Below are positions 30,200 to 39,890 of a stretch of 64,000 nucleotides of DNA, piece after piece. The first letter of the stretch is position 1. Each line of letters starts with the position of its first letter. This DNA is from Stappia sp. TSB10P1A. Its GTDB lineage: Bacteria; Pseudomonadota; Alphaproteobacteria; Rhizobiales; Stappiaceae. Both the position numbers and the translations under genes were made by a program. Location: assembly GCF_900185725.1 (NCBI RefSeq), contig NZ_FYAU01000024.1:248001-312000 (forward strand), read 5' to 3'. Below the pieces are notes generated by a model. The model was not told the DNA's origin. It made no database searches and worked only from the letters and a program-made list of their open reading frames with translations.

Positions 30200-31264
30200 T
30201 CACCGGGTCTCCAGAGAGCCTTCGCGGGGATCGGGCGCCTGTCGCACGCGGGCGATCATCCGCGCCACATTCTCCGGATCGGCGTCCGGCGTCACACCAT
30301 GGCCGAGGTTGAAGACCAGCGGACCCTGTCCAAGTGTCGCAAGCACCTGGTCGACGCCCTCCTCCAGCGCCCGGCCGCCGGCGACCAGCCGCATCGGATC
30401 GAGATTGCCCTGCACCGGAACCAGCCTTTGCACCTCGCGGGCGAGCGCCCCCGGCACGGTCCAGTCGAGCCCGACCGCATCGACGCCCGTTCCGGCAATA
30501 TAGTCCGCGAGCCGGGCGGCGGAGGCTTTCGGAAAGCCGATGATCCGCGCTCCCGGCACGGCCGCCCGCACGCCCTCGACGATGGCGCGGGTCGGCGCGA
30601 TCGACCAGCGCCGGAAGCCCTCGTCGTCGAGCACGCCGGCCCAGGTGTCGAAGATCTGCACCGCGTCGGCCCCGGCCTCAAGCTGGCGCACCAGATAGCC
30701 GATGGACGCGGTGACCAACTGGTCGATGAAGGCCTGCATCAGCTCCGGATCGCGATAGGCGCCGATCCTGGCCGCCGTCTGCTCCTGGGTGGTGTGACCG
30801 GCCACGGAGTAGCAGGCGACCGTCCAGGGCGCCCCGCAGAAGCCCAGCAGCGTCACCTCCTCGGGCAGTTCGCGCCGCAGCCGGCCGACGATCTCGATCA
30901 CCGGGTCGAGATGCCGGGTGGCCCGTGACTGGTCGAGGGAGCCGACCAGCGCGTCGCGCAGCGGCTCCAGCACAGGACCGCGCCCTTCCTCGAAGCGCAC
31001 GGGATATCCGAGCGCGTCGGGAACGACGAAAATATCGGAGAAGAGAATCGCCGCGTCGAAGCCGTAGCGCCGGATCGGCTGCAATGTCACTTCCGTGGCA
31101 AGCTCCACGTCGTAGCAAAATTCAAGAAAGTTAACCCTTTTTGAACGGGTCTCGCGATATTCGGGGAGATAGCGGCCTGCCTGCCTCATCATCCAGATCG
31201 GTGGTGGCCACAGCCTTTCGCCAGCCAGAACTTGCATGATCCGTCGCGACGCGGTCTGAGACAC
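30200..31264 (-). CDS. hemE: Uroporphyrinogen decarboxylase
   Basis: Decarboxylates the four acetate side chains of uroporphyrinogen III to give coproporphyrinogen III. The 354-residue protein shows PPIWMMRQAGRYLPEYR at the N-terminus (substrate-binding arginines), the GFCGAPWTVACY signature and the catalytic aspartate region (ILFSDIFVVPDALG). The start is GTG 31264 with AGGGGG just upstream. The gene borders the probable origin of replication and is divergent from the PEP-synthase regulator gene, the same setting as in Caulobacter. Confidence 0.97.
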   Translation of the reverse strand: MSQTASRRIMQVLAGERLWPPPIWMMRQAGRYLPEYRETRSKRVNFLEFCYDVELATEVTLQPIRRYGFDAAILFSDIFVVPDALGYPVRFEEGRGPVLEPLRDALVGSLDQSRATRHLDPVIEIVGRLRRELPEEVTLLGFCGAPWTVACYSVAGHTTQEQTAARIGAYRDPELMQAFIDQLVTASIGYLVRQLEAGADAVQIFDTWAGVLDDEGFRRWSIAPTRAIVEGVRAAVPGARIIGFPKASAARLADYIAGTGVDAVGLDWTVPGALAREVQRLVPVQGNLDPMRLVAGGRALEEGVDQVLATLGQGPLVFNLGHGVTPDADPENVARMIARVRQAPDPREGSLETR

Positions 31265-31692
31265 GAGACCCCCTTTAAAAAAGAAAAGAATCCTTGAAAG
31301 AGGATTCTGTTGTTTTTGTTTGTCACTGGACAGCCGGGATTATCGGTTGTCGACACGGCTCCACATGACCTGTTCGCCCCCATCCTGTCGAGGGGTTTCG
31401 GGCATAAGTGTCTTCCCCGCCTTCGGTGATAACCCGGATCCGTCAATTAAAACAGGTATATGGACGTTTGTTAACCATCTGTTAACCTTTAAGGCGGGGT
31501 TGAACAGGCTGGGGACCATTCAGGAACAAACCGGTTTTCCCCGTTATCGGCGATCCTTCCGCTGCCGGTTCCCCCGCACCTGTGCAGTGTTGATTGTTTT
31601 CGCGCTTCGGGCATGGTTTCGAGGGCGAGGCGCCAAAATGGCCGACTTGACCACACTCACCAGCAGATGCGCCGCCGGCAGGGGATAACAGC
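31265..31692. other. Probable chromosomal replication origin (oriC)
   Basis: 428 non-coding bases between divergent hemE and the PEP-synthase regulator gene. In Caulobacter and several Rhizobiales oriC lies exactly here. Seen directly: an A/T-rich block at 31273-31320 containing an inverted repeat (AGAATCC at 31287 and GGATTCT at 31302); a perfect TTAA-N7-TTAA CtrA-type site at 31471; no perfect TTATCCACA DnaA box, but near matches TTGTCGACA (31347, 7/9), GGCTCCACA (31357, 6/9) and TTATCCCCT on the minus strand (31680-31688, 7/9). Genes on both sides point away from it for several kilobases. The function is inferred from synteny and gene direction. Confidence 0.8.
31471..31487. promoter_or_regulatory. 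CtrA-type binding site in the origin region
   Basis: TTAACCATCTGTTAACC contains TTAA-N7-TTAAC, the full consensus for the cell-cycle regulator CtrA, which in Caulobacter blocks initiation at oriC and regulates nearby promoters. Direct match; role inferred. Confidence 0.7.
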
Positions 31693-32544
31693 TTGGGTAA
31701 GACTCGCAACTTCTTCCATTTGCATATGGTTTCGGACTCGACCGGCGAGACGCTGATGACCGTTGCCCGCGCTGCCGGCGCCCAGTACGAGGATGTCCAG
31801 GCGATCGAGCACGTCTATCCGCTGGTGCGCTCGACGCGGCAGCTCGACCATGTGCTGGACGAGATCGAGCATGCGCCGGGCATCATCCTCTATACGCTGG
31901 TCGATCCGGAGCTTGCCGAACGGCTGGAGCAGGCGGCGCGCGCCCATGGCGTTCCCTGCGTCAACATCCTCTCGCCCGTCTTTGCGGTGTTCCAGTCCTA
32001 TCTCAATGTCCGCCTGACCGGCCGGATCGGTGGCCAGCACGCGCTCGACGCCGACTATTTCCACCGGATCGAGGCGCTCAATTTCACCATGCTGCATGAC
32101 GACGGCCAGATCCCGGAAAACCTCGACGAGGCGGATGTGGTGCTGCTCGGCGTCAGCCGCACCTCGAAGACGCCGACCTGCATCTATTTGGCCAATCGCG
32201 GCATCAAGGCGGCGAACATCCCGATCGTGCCGGACATTCCCCTGCCCCGTCAGCTCACCGAACTGCGCCGGGCCATGGTCGTTGCCGTGATCGCCTCGGT
32301 CGAGCGCATCCAGCAGGTGCGGCAGAACCGCATCCTCGCCTTGAGCGCCGGTTCCTTCGGCAACGAGACCTATGTCGACCGCCGGGTGATCGCCCGCGAG
32401 ATCGCGGTGACGCGCAAGCTGTGCGCCGAGCATGGCTGGCCGCTGATCGATGTCACCCGCCGCTCCATCGAGGAGACGGCGGCGGAGATCCTGACACTCT
32501 ACCGCGCGCACAAGAGTGCTCTGGCAAACGAGGGCGCGGCCTGA
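31693..32544 (+). CDS. ppsR: PEP synthase/pyruvate phosphate dikinase regulatory protein (DUF299)
   Basis: Bifunctional kinase/pyrophosphorylase that switches PEP synthase or pyruvate phosphate dikinase off and on by threonine phosphorylation with ADP and phosphate. The 283-residue protein shows [16 protein letters not shown] at the N-terminus and the nucleotide-binding [18 protein letters not shown]. The start appears to be TTG 31693, with AGGGG about ten bases upstream; the next ATG at 31726 would cut into the conserved N-terminus. It marks the rightward side of the origin. Confidence 0.92.
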   Translation: MGKTRNFFHLHMVSDSTGETLMTVARAAGAQYEDVQAIEHVYPLVRSTRQLDHVLDEIEHAPGIILYTLVDPELAERLEQAARAHGVPCVNILSPVFAVFQSYLNVRLTGRIGGQHALDADYFHRIEALNFTMLHDDGQIPENLDEADVVLLGVSRTSKTPTCIYLANRGIKAANIPIVPDIPLPRQLTELRRAMVVAVIASVERIQQVRQNRILALSAGSFGNETYVDRRVIAREIAVTRKLCAEHGWPLIDVTRRSIEETAAEILTLYRAHKSALANEGAA

Positions 32545-32584
32545 TATCGCCTGAAGCGGCCTTCAACAGCTTGCGGATGGGTTC

Positions 32585-33181
32585 ATGACCGACATCATTC
32601 TCGCCAGCGGCAGCCGGATCCGCGCCGAGCTGCTTGCCAATGCCGGCCTGTCGTTCCGGGTCGACCCGGCGCAGGTGGACGAGCGCGCCGTCGAGGCGCC
32701 GCTGCTGGAAAGCGGCTTTCCGCCGGCCGACATCGCCCGCATCCTTGCGGAAGCCAAGGCGCAGGAAACCAGCACCCGCAATCCCGGCGCGCTGGTCATC
32801 GGCGCCGATCAGGTGCTGGAATTCGACGGTGAGCGGTTGACCAAGCCGGAAGACATGGAGGCGGCCCGCCGCCAGCTCCTCGCCATGTCGGGAAAGAGCC
32901 ACGAATTGCATTCGGCGGCGGCGATTGCCCGCGATGGCGAGACCCTGTGGTGCGGCGCGGCCACCGTGCACATGAAGATGCGCCGCTTCGGCCCCGAATT
33001 TGTCGGCCGCTACCTTGCCGCCACCGGCGACGTGGTTCTGTCCAGCGTCGGCGCCTATCAGCTCGAAGGGCGCGGCGTTCAGCTTTTCGAGGCGATCGAG
33101 GGCGACTATTTTACGGTCCTCGGCCTGCCGCTGTTGCCGCTTCTCCAGCAATTGCGCGAGATGGGAGCGATCGAGGCATGA
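32585..33181 (+). CDS. maf: Maf-like nucleotide pyrophosphatase
   Basis: Hydrolyses non-canonical nucleoside triphosphates and has been linked to septum formation. The 198-residue protein has the family start ILASGSRIRAELL, the E(R/D)-rich substrate loop, GADQVLEFDGE and the C-terminal SVGAYQLEGRGVQLFEAIEGDYFTV-type block (GAYQLEGRG, DYFTVLGLP). It is the first of a tight maf-aroE-coaE run; its TGA overlaps the aroE ATG. Confidence 0.94.
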   Translation: MTDIILASGSRIRAELLANAGLSFRVDPAQVDERAVEAPLLESGFPPADIARILAEAKAQETSTRNPGALVIGADQVLEFDGERLTKPEDMEAARRQLLAMSGKSHELHSAAAIARDGETLWCGAATVHMKMRRFGPEFVGRYLAATGDVVLSSVGAYQLEGRGVQLFEAIEGDYFTVLGLPLLPLLQQLREMGAIEA

Positions 33182-34017
33182 CGCGGCGCGCGGCGATCAC
33201 CGGCTATCCGGTCACCCATTCGCGGTCTCCGCTCATCCACACCCATTGGCTGGCGAGCCATGGCATCGACGGCGTCTACGAGCGCATCGCCGTGCCGCCG
33301 GAGGAGGCGGATCGCTTCTACCGGACGCTCGGTGACCAGGGGCTGGTCGGCTGCAACGTCACCGTGCCGAACAAGGAAGCGGCCGCCGCCGCCTGCGCAA
33401 CGCTGGACGAGTCGGCACGGGCCATGGGCGCGGCGAACCTCCTGTGGGTGGCGGAGGACGGCCGGGTACACGGCGCCAACACCGACGGGCTCGGCTTTCT
33501 CGGCAATCTCGACCAGATGGCGCCGGGTTGGGACAGCGGCCTGCGCGAGGCGGTGGTCCTGGGTGCCGGCGGCGCGGCCCGCGCCGTCGTCTGGGCGCTA
33601 TTGTCGCGGGGTGTGAAAACCGTGACCATCGTCAACCGGACCCGGTCGAAGGCGGAGGAACTCTGCGCCCATTTCGGACCCGACTCGAAAGCTGCCGACT
33701 GGGGAGAAATTCCGGATCTGCTGGGGACAGCGGGCCTTCTCGTCAACACCACCTCCCTCGGCATGCAGGGCCAGCCGCCGCTGCAGATCGATCTTGCGCC
33801 GCTGCCTGTCACCGCGCTGGTGACCGACGCGGTCTATGCACCGCTGGAAACGCCGCTGCTGGCCGCCGCAAGGGCACGCGGCAATGTCACGGTCGACGGG
33901 CTCGGCATGCTGCTGCATCAGGCGGTGCCTGCCTTCGAGCGCTGGTTCGGCGTGCGCCCGCAGGTCACCGACGAATTGCGGGCCCTGCTGCTGGCCGATC
34001 TCGGAGTGGCGGCGTGA
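33178..34017 (+). CDS. aroE: Shikimate dehydrogenase
   Basis: Reduces 3-dehydroshikimate with NADPH in the chorismate pathway. The 279-residue protein has HSRSPLIH near the N-terminus (shikimate binding), catalytic Lys66 in NVTVPNKE and Asp104 in GANTDGLGF, and the NADP loop [15 protein letters not shown] followed by [13 protein letters not shown] 33178 overlaps the maf stop (ATGA) and its own TGA overlaps the coaE GTG, so all three are coupled. Confidence 0.96.
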   Translation: MTRRAAITGYPVTHSRSPLIHTHWLASHGIDGVYERIAVPPEEADRFYRTLGDQGLVGCNVTVPNKEAAAAACATLDESARAMGAANLLWVAEDGRVHGANTDGLGFLGNLDQMAPGWDSGLREAVVLGAGGAARAVVWALLSRGVKTVTIVNRTRSKAEELCAHFGPDSKAADWGEIPDLLGTAGLLVNTTSLGMQGQPPLQIDLAPLPVTALVTDAVYAPLETPLLAAARARGNVTVDGLGMLLHQAVPAFERWFGVRPQVTDELRALLLADLGVAA

Positions 34018-34601
34018 TCGTTCTCGGCCTCACCGGCTCCATCGGCATGGGCAAGAGCACCACGGCGCGCATGTTCGCCGAAGCCGGAGCGGCGGTCTAT
34101 GATGCGGATGCCGCCGTGCACCGGCTCTATTCGGGCAAGGCCGCGCCGCTGATCGAGGCGGCGTTTCCCGGCACTGTCACGGGTGGTGCCGTCGACCGCG
34201 CCCGGCTCGGCGAGCGGGTGATCGGCAAGCCGGATGAGATGCGGCGGCTGGAGGCTATCGTGCATCCCTTGGTGCGCGAGGCGGAAACCGCCTTTCTTGA
34301 CGACGCCAGGCGCCAGGGCTGCCGCGTCGCCGTGCTCGACATTCCGCTGCTGTTCGAAACCGGCGGGGAGCGCCGGGTCCGCGCCGCTGTCGTCGTCACT
34401 GCACCGGCTGAGGTTCAGCGCCAGCGGGTGCTCGCCCGGCCCGGCATGAGCGAGGCGCGGCTCGAGGGCATTCTGGCGAAGCAGATGCCGGATGCGGACA
34501 AGCGCCGCCGCGCCCATTTTCTGGTCGACACCGGCAGGGGACTGGAGGCGGCGCGCCGCACCGTCGGCGCGGTGCTGCGGGCGGCGGCGTTTCTCGGCTG
34601 A
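34014..34601 (+). CDS. coaE: Dephospho-CoA kinase
   Basis: Phosphorylates dephospho-CoA, the last step of coenzyme A synthesis. The 195-residue protein has the P-loop GSIGMGKST at residues 8-16, the [10 protein letters not shown] substrate motif, VLDIPLLFE in the middle and the lid [10 protein letters not shown]. The start is GTG 34014, overlapping the aroE stop as GTGA. An upstream open frame in this phase is antisense-like noise. Confidence 0.95.
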   Translation: MIVLGLTGSIGMGKSTTARMFAEAGAAVYDADAAVHRLYSGKAAPLIEAAFPGTVTGGAVDRARLGERVIGKPDEMRRLEAIVHPLVREAETAFLDDARRQGCRVAVLDIPLLFETGGERRVRAAVVVTAPAEVQRQRVLARPGMSEARLEGILAKQMPDADKRRRAHFLVDTGRGLEAARRTVGAVLRAAAFLG

Positions 34602-34788
34602 GGAAAACCGCGGGCACAAGTTGGGACCGACCAGGTGGGCTGCCTGGGGATCGCACGGGGATGGTCTGGGGAAAACCGGCCGCGAAGGCGGTGTTGCCGC
34701 CGCCCCTGCTGTCGTTGCGGGTGACGATCTGAGACACTGACGACCGGCCGCCGAAAGGCTGCCGGGCACCAAAGACGGGGACCTGCCC

Positions 34789-35499
34789 TTGCGCGAAATC
34801 GCCTTCGACACGGAAACGACCGGTCTTGATCCCAGGAACGGCGACCGGCTGGTGGAAATCGGCGGCGTCGAGCTGATCAACCATGTGCCGACCGGCCGCA
34901 CCTATCACGTCTATCTCAATCCGGAGCGCGACGTGCCGCTGGAGGCGTTCAACGTGCACGGCCTGTCGACCGAGTTCCTCGCCGACAAGCCGAAATTCGC
35001 CGAAGTGGCGCAGGAGTTCCTGGAGTTCGTCGGCGATGCGGTTCTGGTGATCCACAACGCCTCCTTCGACATGGGCTTTATCAACATGGAGCTGTCGCGG
35101 GTCGGGATGGGTCCGATCCCCCCGGCCCAGGTGCTCGACACGCTGGCGATCGCCCGGCGCAAGCACCCCGGCTCGCCCGCCTCGCTGGATGCGCTCTGCT
35201 CGCGCTACGGCATCGACAATTCGCGCCGCACCAAGCACGGCGCCCTCCTCGATTCCGAGATCCTGGCCGAGGTCTATATCGAGCTGATCGGCGGCAAGCA
35301 GGCGGGTCTGGCCTTCGCCGTGGAGGAAGACGCCGGCCCGGCCGTCGGCACGGTTCCGCGCGAGCGCTCGCGCGCGCAGCCGCGACCGGTGCCGCTCCCC
35401 CCGCGCCTGACAGCGGCCGAACGGGAAGCCCATGCCGCCTTCATTTCCGGCATCGGCGACAAGGCTTTGTGGAAACGCTACGAGCCGGGCGAGGCCTGA
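34789..35499 (+). CDS. dnaQ: DNA polymerase III epsilon subunit (3'-5' exonuclease)
   Basis: Proofreading exonuclease of the replicase. The 236-residue protein shows the three DEDD motifs: FDTETTGLDP (ExoI), NASFDMGFIN (ExoII) and KHGALLDSEILAEVYIEL (ExoIII with His and Asp). The start is TTG 34789, which gives the standard MREIAFDTETTG start; no ATG fits. It lies 187 bases after coaE on the same strand; the aroE-coaE-dnaQ order is common in alphaproteobacteria. The C-terminal tail (about 185-236) would bind the polymerase subunit. Confidence 0.96.
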   Translation: MREIAFDTETTGLDPRNGDRLVEIGGVELINHVPTGRTYHVYLNPERDVPLEAFNVHGLSTEFLADKPKFAEVAQEFLEFVGDAVLVIHNASFDMGFINMELSRVGMGPIPPAQVLDTLAIARRKHPGSPASLDALCSRYGIDNSRRTKHGALLDSEILAEVYIELIGGKQAGLAFAVEEDAGPAVGTVPRERSRAQPRPVPLPPRLTAAEREAHAAFISGIGDKALWKRYEPGEA

Positions 35500-35536
35500 G
35501 CCCCGGGAGAGCTGAGCCTGAGGCGGGCTGTCCCGG

Positions 35537-36523
35537 TCACAGCATCGACGGCAGGACGCGATCCGGCGGCCGGTGACCGTCCATGAAGGTCTTGATGTTG
35601 ATGATGACCTTCTCGCCCATGTCGATACGGCCCTCGACGGTGGCCGATCCCATATGCGGCAGCAGCACCACCTTGGTGGAGGCGATGAGCTTCGGGTTGA
35701 CCGCCGGCTCGTGCTCGAACACGTCGAGGCCGGCACCGGCGAGCTGGCCGGCGTCGAGCTGGCGGATCAGCGCCGCCTCGTCGATCACCTCGCCGCGCGC
35801 GGTGTTGACGATATAGGCCTCCGGCTTCATCAGCTTCAGCCTGCGGGCCGACAACAGGTGATAGGTCGCCGGCGTGTGCGGGCAGTGGATGGACACGACA
35901 TCCATGCGGGCCAGCATCTGGTCGAGGCTGTCCCAGTAGGTCGCCTCCAGCGCCTCCTCCACCGCTTCCGACACCCTTCGGCGATTGTGATAGTGAATCG
36001 ACATGCCGAAGGCCTTGGCGCGGCGGGCCACCGCCTGGCCGATGCGGCCCATGCCGATGATGCCGAGCCGCTTGCCCCAGATGCGGCGGCCAAGCATCCA
36101 GGTCGGCGACCAGCCGGCCCATTCGCCATGCTCCAGCACCTTGATGCCTTCGGCGATGCGCCGCGGCACGCCGAGGATCAGCGCCATCGTCATGTCGGCT
36201 GTGTCCTCGGTCAGCACGCCCGGCGTGTTGGTGACGGTGATGCCGCGATTGTTGGCGGTGATCACGTCGATATTGTCGACGCCATTGCCGAAATTGGCGA
36301 TCAAGCGGAGATTGGGGCCGGCCTGCGACAGTACGGCGGAATCGATCCGGTCGGTGACGGTGGGCACCACCACGTCGGCGGTCTTGACCGCCTCGACCAG
36401 CTCGGCCTGGCTCAGCGGCCTGTCGGCCTCGTTGAGGCGCGTCTCGAACAGTTCGCGCATCCGCGTCTCGACGACGTCCGGCAGTTTGCGTGTCACGACG
36501 ACCAGCGGCTTCTTCCTGGGCAT
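35537..36523 (-). CDS. D-2-hydroxyacid dehydrogenase (glyoxylate/hydroxypyruvate reductase type)
   Basis: A 328-residue NAD(P)-dependent reductase. Visible motifs are GNGVDNIDV, the nucleotide fold LGIIGMGRIGQAVARRAKAFGM, the catalytic arginine in NTARGEVIDE, and the Glu and His in DVFEHEPAV and LLPHMGSAT. The best guess is a glyoxylate/hydroxypyruvate reductase. It is leftward and convergent with dnaQ, and divergent from the SH3 gene. An alternative reading as another D-isomer 2-oxoacid reductase cannot be excluded. Confidence 0.9.
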   Translation of the reverse strand: MPRKKPLVVVTRKLPDVVETRMRELFETRLNEADRPLSQAELVEAVKTADVVVPTVTDRIDSAVLSQAGPNLRLIANFGNGVDNIDVITANNRGITVTNTPGVLTEDTADMTMALILGVPRRIAEGIKVLEHGEWAGWSPTWMLGRRIWGKRLGIIGMGRIGQAVARRAKAFGMSIHYHNRRRVSEAVEEALEATYWDSLDQMLARMDVVSIHCPHTPATYHLLSARRLKLMKPEAYIVNTARGEVIDEAALIRQLDAGQLAGAGLDVFEHEPAVNPKLIASTKVVLLPHMGSATVEGRIDMGEKVIINIKTFMDGHRPPDRVLPSML

Positions 36524-36802
36524 GCTCCTCGCCTTTTCGCGCTCTGTTGAGGGCTCCTTAACCCTACCTGTCAGAAATTGCGTCGTCGCGGCAGCGGTCG
36601 ATCCGACGCGTCAGTTCTCATTACCAGATGGTCCGGTCAAAACAAGGGATCGGAATGCCGTTCGGCGCCGGAGGACGGGCTCAGGGCGGGCCTGCCTTGA
36701 AAATGTGCGATTCTCGGTCTTTCGCTGGACCCGCCTGCCAGGCTGGCGGAGGGGCTGGCGAAGGCGGGCATAACGGGGCGTGGCGGAAAGGACGGGGCTT
36801 CG

Positions 36803-37453
36803 ATGCGTGGACTGGCAAGGCGGTGCGGAGATCCCGGCGGACGGCCGGCGGCTGGCGGCGCCCACCGCGACCACCGCAGTGACCCGAGCTGCGACACGCG
36901 CGCGCACCCGCCGCGTGTGCGGCGCCTGGTCCGCCTCCTTGGCGTGCTCGCGGCCGGGCTGCTTGTGCTGCTGCAGGGCCTGGCGGGGCCGGGCACGGCC
37001 CTTGCCCAGAACACCGCGCGCGGCCCCAGCGGCTTTCCGGTCCCGCGCTTCGTCAGCCTGAAGTCGGAACGCGTCAATGTTCGCGTCGGCCCGACGCTGG
37101 AGCATCGCATCGGCTGGACCTATGTCCGCGCCGGCCTGCCGGTGGAGATCGTCCAGGAATTCGAGAACTGGCGCCGCATCCGCGACTGGCAGGGCGAGGA
37201 AGGCTGGGTGTTCCATTCGCTGCTGAGCGGGCGCAGGACCGCGCTGGTGACGCCGTGGGAACAGTCAGGCACCACGCCTCTGCGCGCCGAGCCGCGCTCC
37301 GATGCCCGCCTCGCCGCCGAGCTCGGACCGAATGTGCTGGTCAATGTCGGGAGTTGCCGGCAGGGGTGGTGCCGCGTCAGCGGCGACCGCTTCTCCGGCT
37401 GGATTGACCAGACCCGGCTGTTCGGCGTCTATCCGGACGAAACGATCGAATAG
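36803..37453 (+). CDS. Secreted bacterial SH3-domain protein
   Basis: A 216-residue protein with a long basic N-terminus, a hydrophobic signal segment (about 41-66, ending GTALAQN), and two SH3-like repeats: SLKSERVNVRVGPTLEH...GLPVEIVQEFENWRRIRD...GEEGWVFHSLL, then PLRAEPRSDARL...CRQGWCRVSGDRFSGWIDQTRL. Such domains bind the cell wall in the periplasm. ATG 36803 follows AGGACGGGG. The first 40 residues are unusual in being so Arg/His-rich, and a later start near the hydrophobic segment cannot be excluded. It converges on fabI. Confidence 0.85.
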   Translation: MRGLARRCGDPGGRPAAGGAHRDHRSDPSCDTRAHPPRVRRLVRLLGVLAAGLLVLLQGLAGPGTALAQNTARGPSGFPVPRFVSLKSERVNVRVGPTLEHRIGWTYVRAGLPVEIVQEFENWRRIRDWQGEEGWVFHSLLSGRRTALVTPWEQSGTTPLRAEPRSDARLAAELGPNVLVNVGSCRQGWCRVSGDRFSGWIDQTRLFGVYPDETIE

Positions 37454-37554
37454 CGGTCGGGGCCGCGATCCTCTGAAGAAAGCACAAGAAACGGCGGCCG
37501 CGCTGTCGCGTGACCGCCGTGATTGCGCATCGTGCAGGGGGTATGACCTGCCGG

Positions 37555-38394
37555 TCAGACGTCCTCGTGCGCGTGCCGCGCGGCCTGGGCCTCCGCTTCC
37601 TGCGTCTTCAGCGCGTCGAGGCGCGGCATCGACACGGTGTTGTAGCCGCTGTCGACGAAATGCACCTCGCCGGTGACGCCGGACGACAGGTCCGACAGCA
37701 GGTAGAGCGCCGAGCCGCCGACCTCGTCGATGGTCACCGTGCGGCCGAGCGGCGAATGCTGCTTCTGATAGTTGAACATCACCCGCGCGTCGGAGACGCC
37801 GGACCCGGCCAGCGTGCGCACCGGCCCGGCGGAGATCGCGTTGACCCGCACGTTCTGCAGGCCGTAATCCATGGCGAGGTAACGCACGGAGGATTCCAGC
37901 GCCGCCTTGGCGACGCCCATGACGTTGTAGTTCGGCATCACCTTGGTCGAGCCGCCATAGGTCAGCGTCACGATCGAGCCGCCGTTCGGCATCAGGCCAG
38001 CCGCCCGCTTGGCGATCTCGGTGAAGGAGAAGCAGGAGATCAGCATCGTGCGGGTGAAGTTCTCCCGCGTCGTGTCGGCATAGCGGCCGCGCAACTCCGA
38101 CTTGTCGGAAAAGGCGATGGCATGGACGAGAAAGTCGATGCTGCCCCACTCGGCCTTCAGCGTCTCGAAGACCTTGTCGACCGTCGCGATGTCCTCGACG
38201 TCGCAGGGGATCAGCAGGTCTGCGCCCAGGCTCTCGGCCAGCGGCTTGACACGGCGGCCGAACGCCTCGCCCTGGTAGGTGAAGGCAAGCTCCGCCCCCT
38301 GCGCCGCGAGCGCCTTGGCGATCCCCCAGGCGATGGAGTGATCGTTCGCGACGCCCATGACGAGACCGCGCTTGCCTTGCATAAGCCCGCTCAT
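37555..38394 (-). CDS. fabI: Enoyl-ACP reductase (NADH)
   Basis: Reduces trans-2-enoyl-ACP in fatty acid elongation. The 279-residue SDR-type protein has the FabI cofactor motif GVANDHSIAWGIA, LVHAIAFSDKSEL, and the catalytic Tyr156-x6-Lys163 (NYNVMGVAK). ATG 38394 has AGGAG upstream. It is the third gene of the fabA-fabB-fabI set reading away from irr. The 16 residues after SMPRLDALK form a charged, variable tail. Confidence 0.95.
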   Translation of the reverse strand: MSGLMQGKRGLVMGVANDHSIAWGIAKALAAQGAELAFTYQGEAFGRRVKPLAESLGADLLIPCDVEDIATVDKVFETLKAEWGSIDFLVHAIAFSDKSELRGRYADTTRENFTRTMLISCFSFTEIAKRAAGLMPNGGSIVTLTYGGSTKVMPNYNVMGVAKAALESSVRYLAMDYGLQNVRVNAISAGPVRTLAGSGVSDARVMFNYQKQHSPLGRTVTIDEVGGSALYLLSDLSSGVTGEVHFVDSGYNTVSMPRLDALKTQEAEAQAARHAHEDV

Positions 38395-38482
38395 TCACAA
38401 CTCCTGTGCGAGATACGGAGGGGGCGCTTCGCCCCGCTCCGTCCGGTTCTGCCGCAAGCGGCCGGATTTGGTTTGCGTGAAA

Positions 38483-39700
38483 TCAGTTGCCGTAACGGCG
38501 GAAGACCAGCGTGGCGTTGGTGCCGCCGAAGCCGAAGCCGTTGGACATGATGACATTGAGGCCGGCATTGTCGACGCGCTCGCGCATGATCGGCACGTCG
38601 GCGAAGATCGGATCGAGCTCCTCGATATGGGCCGAGGGCGCGATGAAGTCGTTCTGCATCATGATCAGCGAATAGATCGCCTCATGCACGCCGGCTGCGC
38701 CCAGCGAGTGGCCGGAGATCGACTTGGTCGCCGAGATCCGCGGCAGGTTCTTGCCGAACACGCTGCGCATCGCCTCCACCTCGCGCTCGTCGCCGACCGG
38801 CGTCGAGGTCGCGTGCGGGTTGATGTAGTCGATCGGCTCGCGGACATTGGCCATGGCGAGCTTCATGCAACGGGCCGCGCCCTCGCCCGAGGGGGCGACC
38901 ATGTCGTAGCCGTCCGAGGTCGCGCCATAGCCGACGATCTCGGCATAGATCTTCGCGCCGCGCGCCTTGGCGTGCTCCAGCTCCTCGAGCACCAGCACGC
39001 CGCCGCCGCCGGCGATGACGAAGCCGTCGCGATTCTTGTCGAAGGGGCGCGAGGCATTGTAGGCGGTGTCGTTGTACTTGCTGGACATGGCGCCCATGGC
39101 ATCGAACAGGTTCGACATGGTCCAGTCGAGATCCTCGCCGCCGCCGGCGAAGACGATGTCCTGCTTGCCCCACTGGATCAGCTCGGCGGCGTTGCCGATG
39201 CAGATATTGGTGGTCGCGCAGGCGGCGGAGATCGAATAGTTGACGCCGTGGATCTTGAACGGGGTCGCCAGTGTCGCCGAGGTGGTGGAGCTCATCGCCT
39301 TCGGCACCGCGGTCGGTCCGATGCGGCGCGGACCCTTGTCGCGGGTGATGTCGGCCGCCTCGACGATGGTGCGGGTCGACGGGCCGCCGGAGCCCATGAT
39401 GATGCCGGTGCGCTCGTTGCTGATGTCGCTCTCCTCGAGACCGGCATCGGCGATCGCCTGCTGCATCGACATGTAGGTCCAGGCCGCGCCCGGTCCCATG
39501 AAGCGGGTCGTGCGGCGGTCGAGCACCTCGAAGGGATCGACGGTCGGGGCGCCGTGGACCTGGCAGCGGAAGCCGAGCCGCGCATAGTCCTCGGCCGGAA
39601 CGATGCCGGACTTGCCCTCGCGCAGGCTCGCCGTCACTTCCTGGGTGGTGCCGCCCAGCGACGACACGATGCCCATTCCGGTTATCACCACCCGCCTCAT
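38483..39700 (-). CDS. fabB: 3-oxoacyl-ACP synthase I
   Basis: Condensing enzyme needed to elongate the unsaturated acyl chain. The 405-residue protein shows the nucleophile Cys161 ([10 protein letters not shown]), His296 ([11 protein letters not shown]), Lys326 and His331 ([11 protein letters not shown]). ATG 39700 follows GGAGACCG; the open frame extends upstream without family sequence. It lies between fabA and fabI, the usual FabA-type anaerobic unsaturated-fatty-acid operon. A hairpin (39724-39743, GAGCCGGC stem) sits in the 190-base gap to fabA. Confidence 0.95.
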   Translation of the reverse strand: MRRVVITGMGIVSSLGGTTQEVTASLREGKSGIVPAEDYARLGFRCQVHGAPTVDPFEVLDRRTTRFMGPGAAWTYMSMQQAIADAGLEESDISNERTGIIMGSGGPSTRTIVEAADITRDKGPRRIGPTAVPKAMSSTTSATLATPFKIHGVNYSISAACATTNICIGNAAELIQWGKQDIVFAGGGEDLDWTMSNLFDAMGAMSSKYNDTAYNASRPFDKNRDGFVIAGGGGVLVLEELEHAKARGAKIYAEIVGYGATSDGYDMVAPSGEGAARCMKLAMANVREPIDYINPHATSTPVGDEREVEAMRSVFGKNLPRISATKSISGHSLGAAGVHEAIYSLIMMQNDFIAPSAHIEELDPIFADVPIMRERVDNAGLNVIMSNGFGFGGTNATLVFRRYGN

Positions 39701-39890
39701 CGCGGTCTCCCATGCTGTCTTCGGAGCCGGCTGCGGCCGGCTCGGTATGTGCGTATTGTCCGCGGGCGGCACCCGCCGTCCGGCGGTCCCGCGCCGCCTG
39801 CACGGTGGGACCTGCTCCCACCAAATAGGCGCAACCGCGGCGGCGATCAATCGCCCGCGTTCGCCGGATGCGGGGTCGGCGCGACCGGCT

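Noticed and set aside
31287-31320. Inverted repeat AGAATCC/GGATTCT followed by T-rich sequence as a terminator
   Set aside because: No rightward gene ends before it; in the origin gap an AT-rich unwinding region is more likely.
39724-39743. GAGCCGGC hairpin in the fabA-fabB gap as a terminator
   Set aside because: No T tract and it would separate genes of one pathway; left as a possible RNA-processing hairpin.
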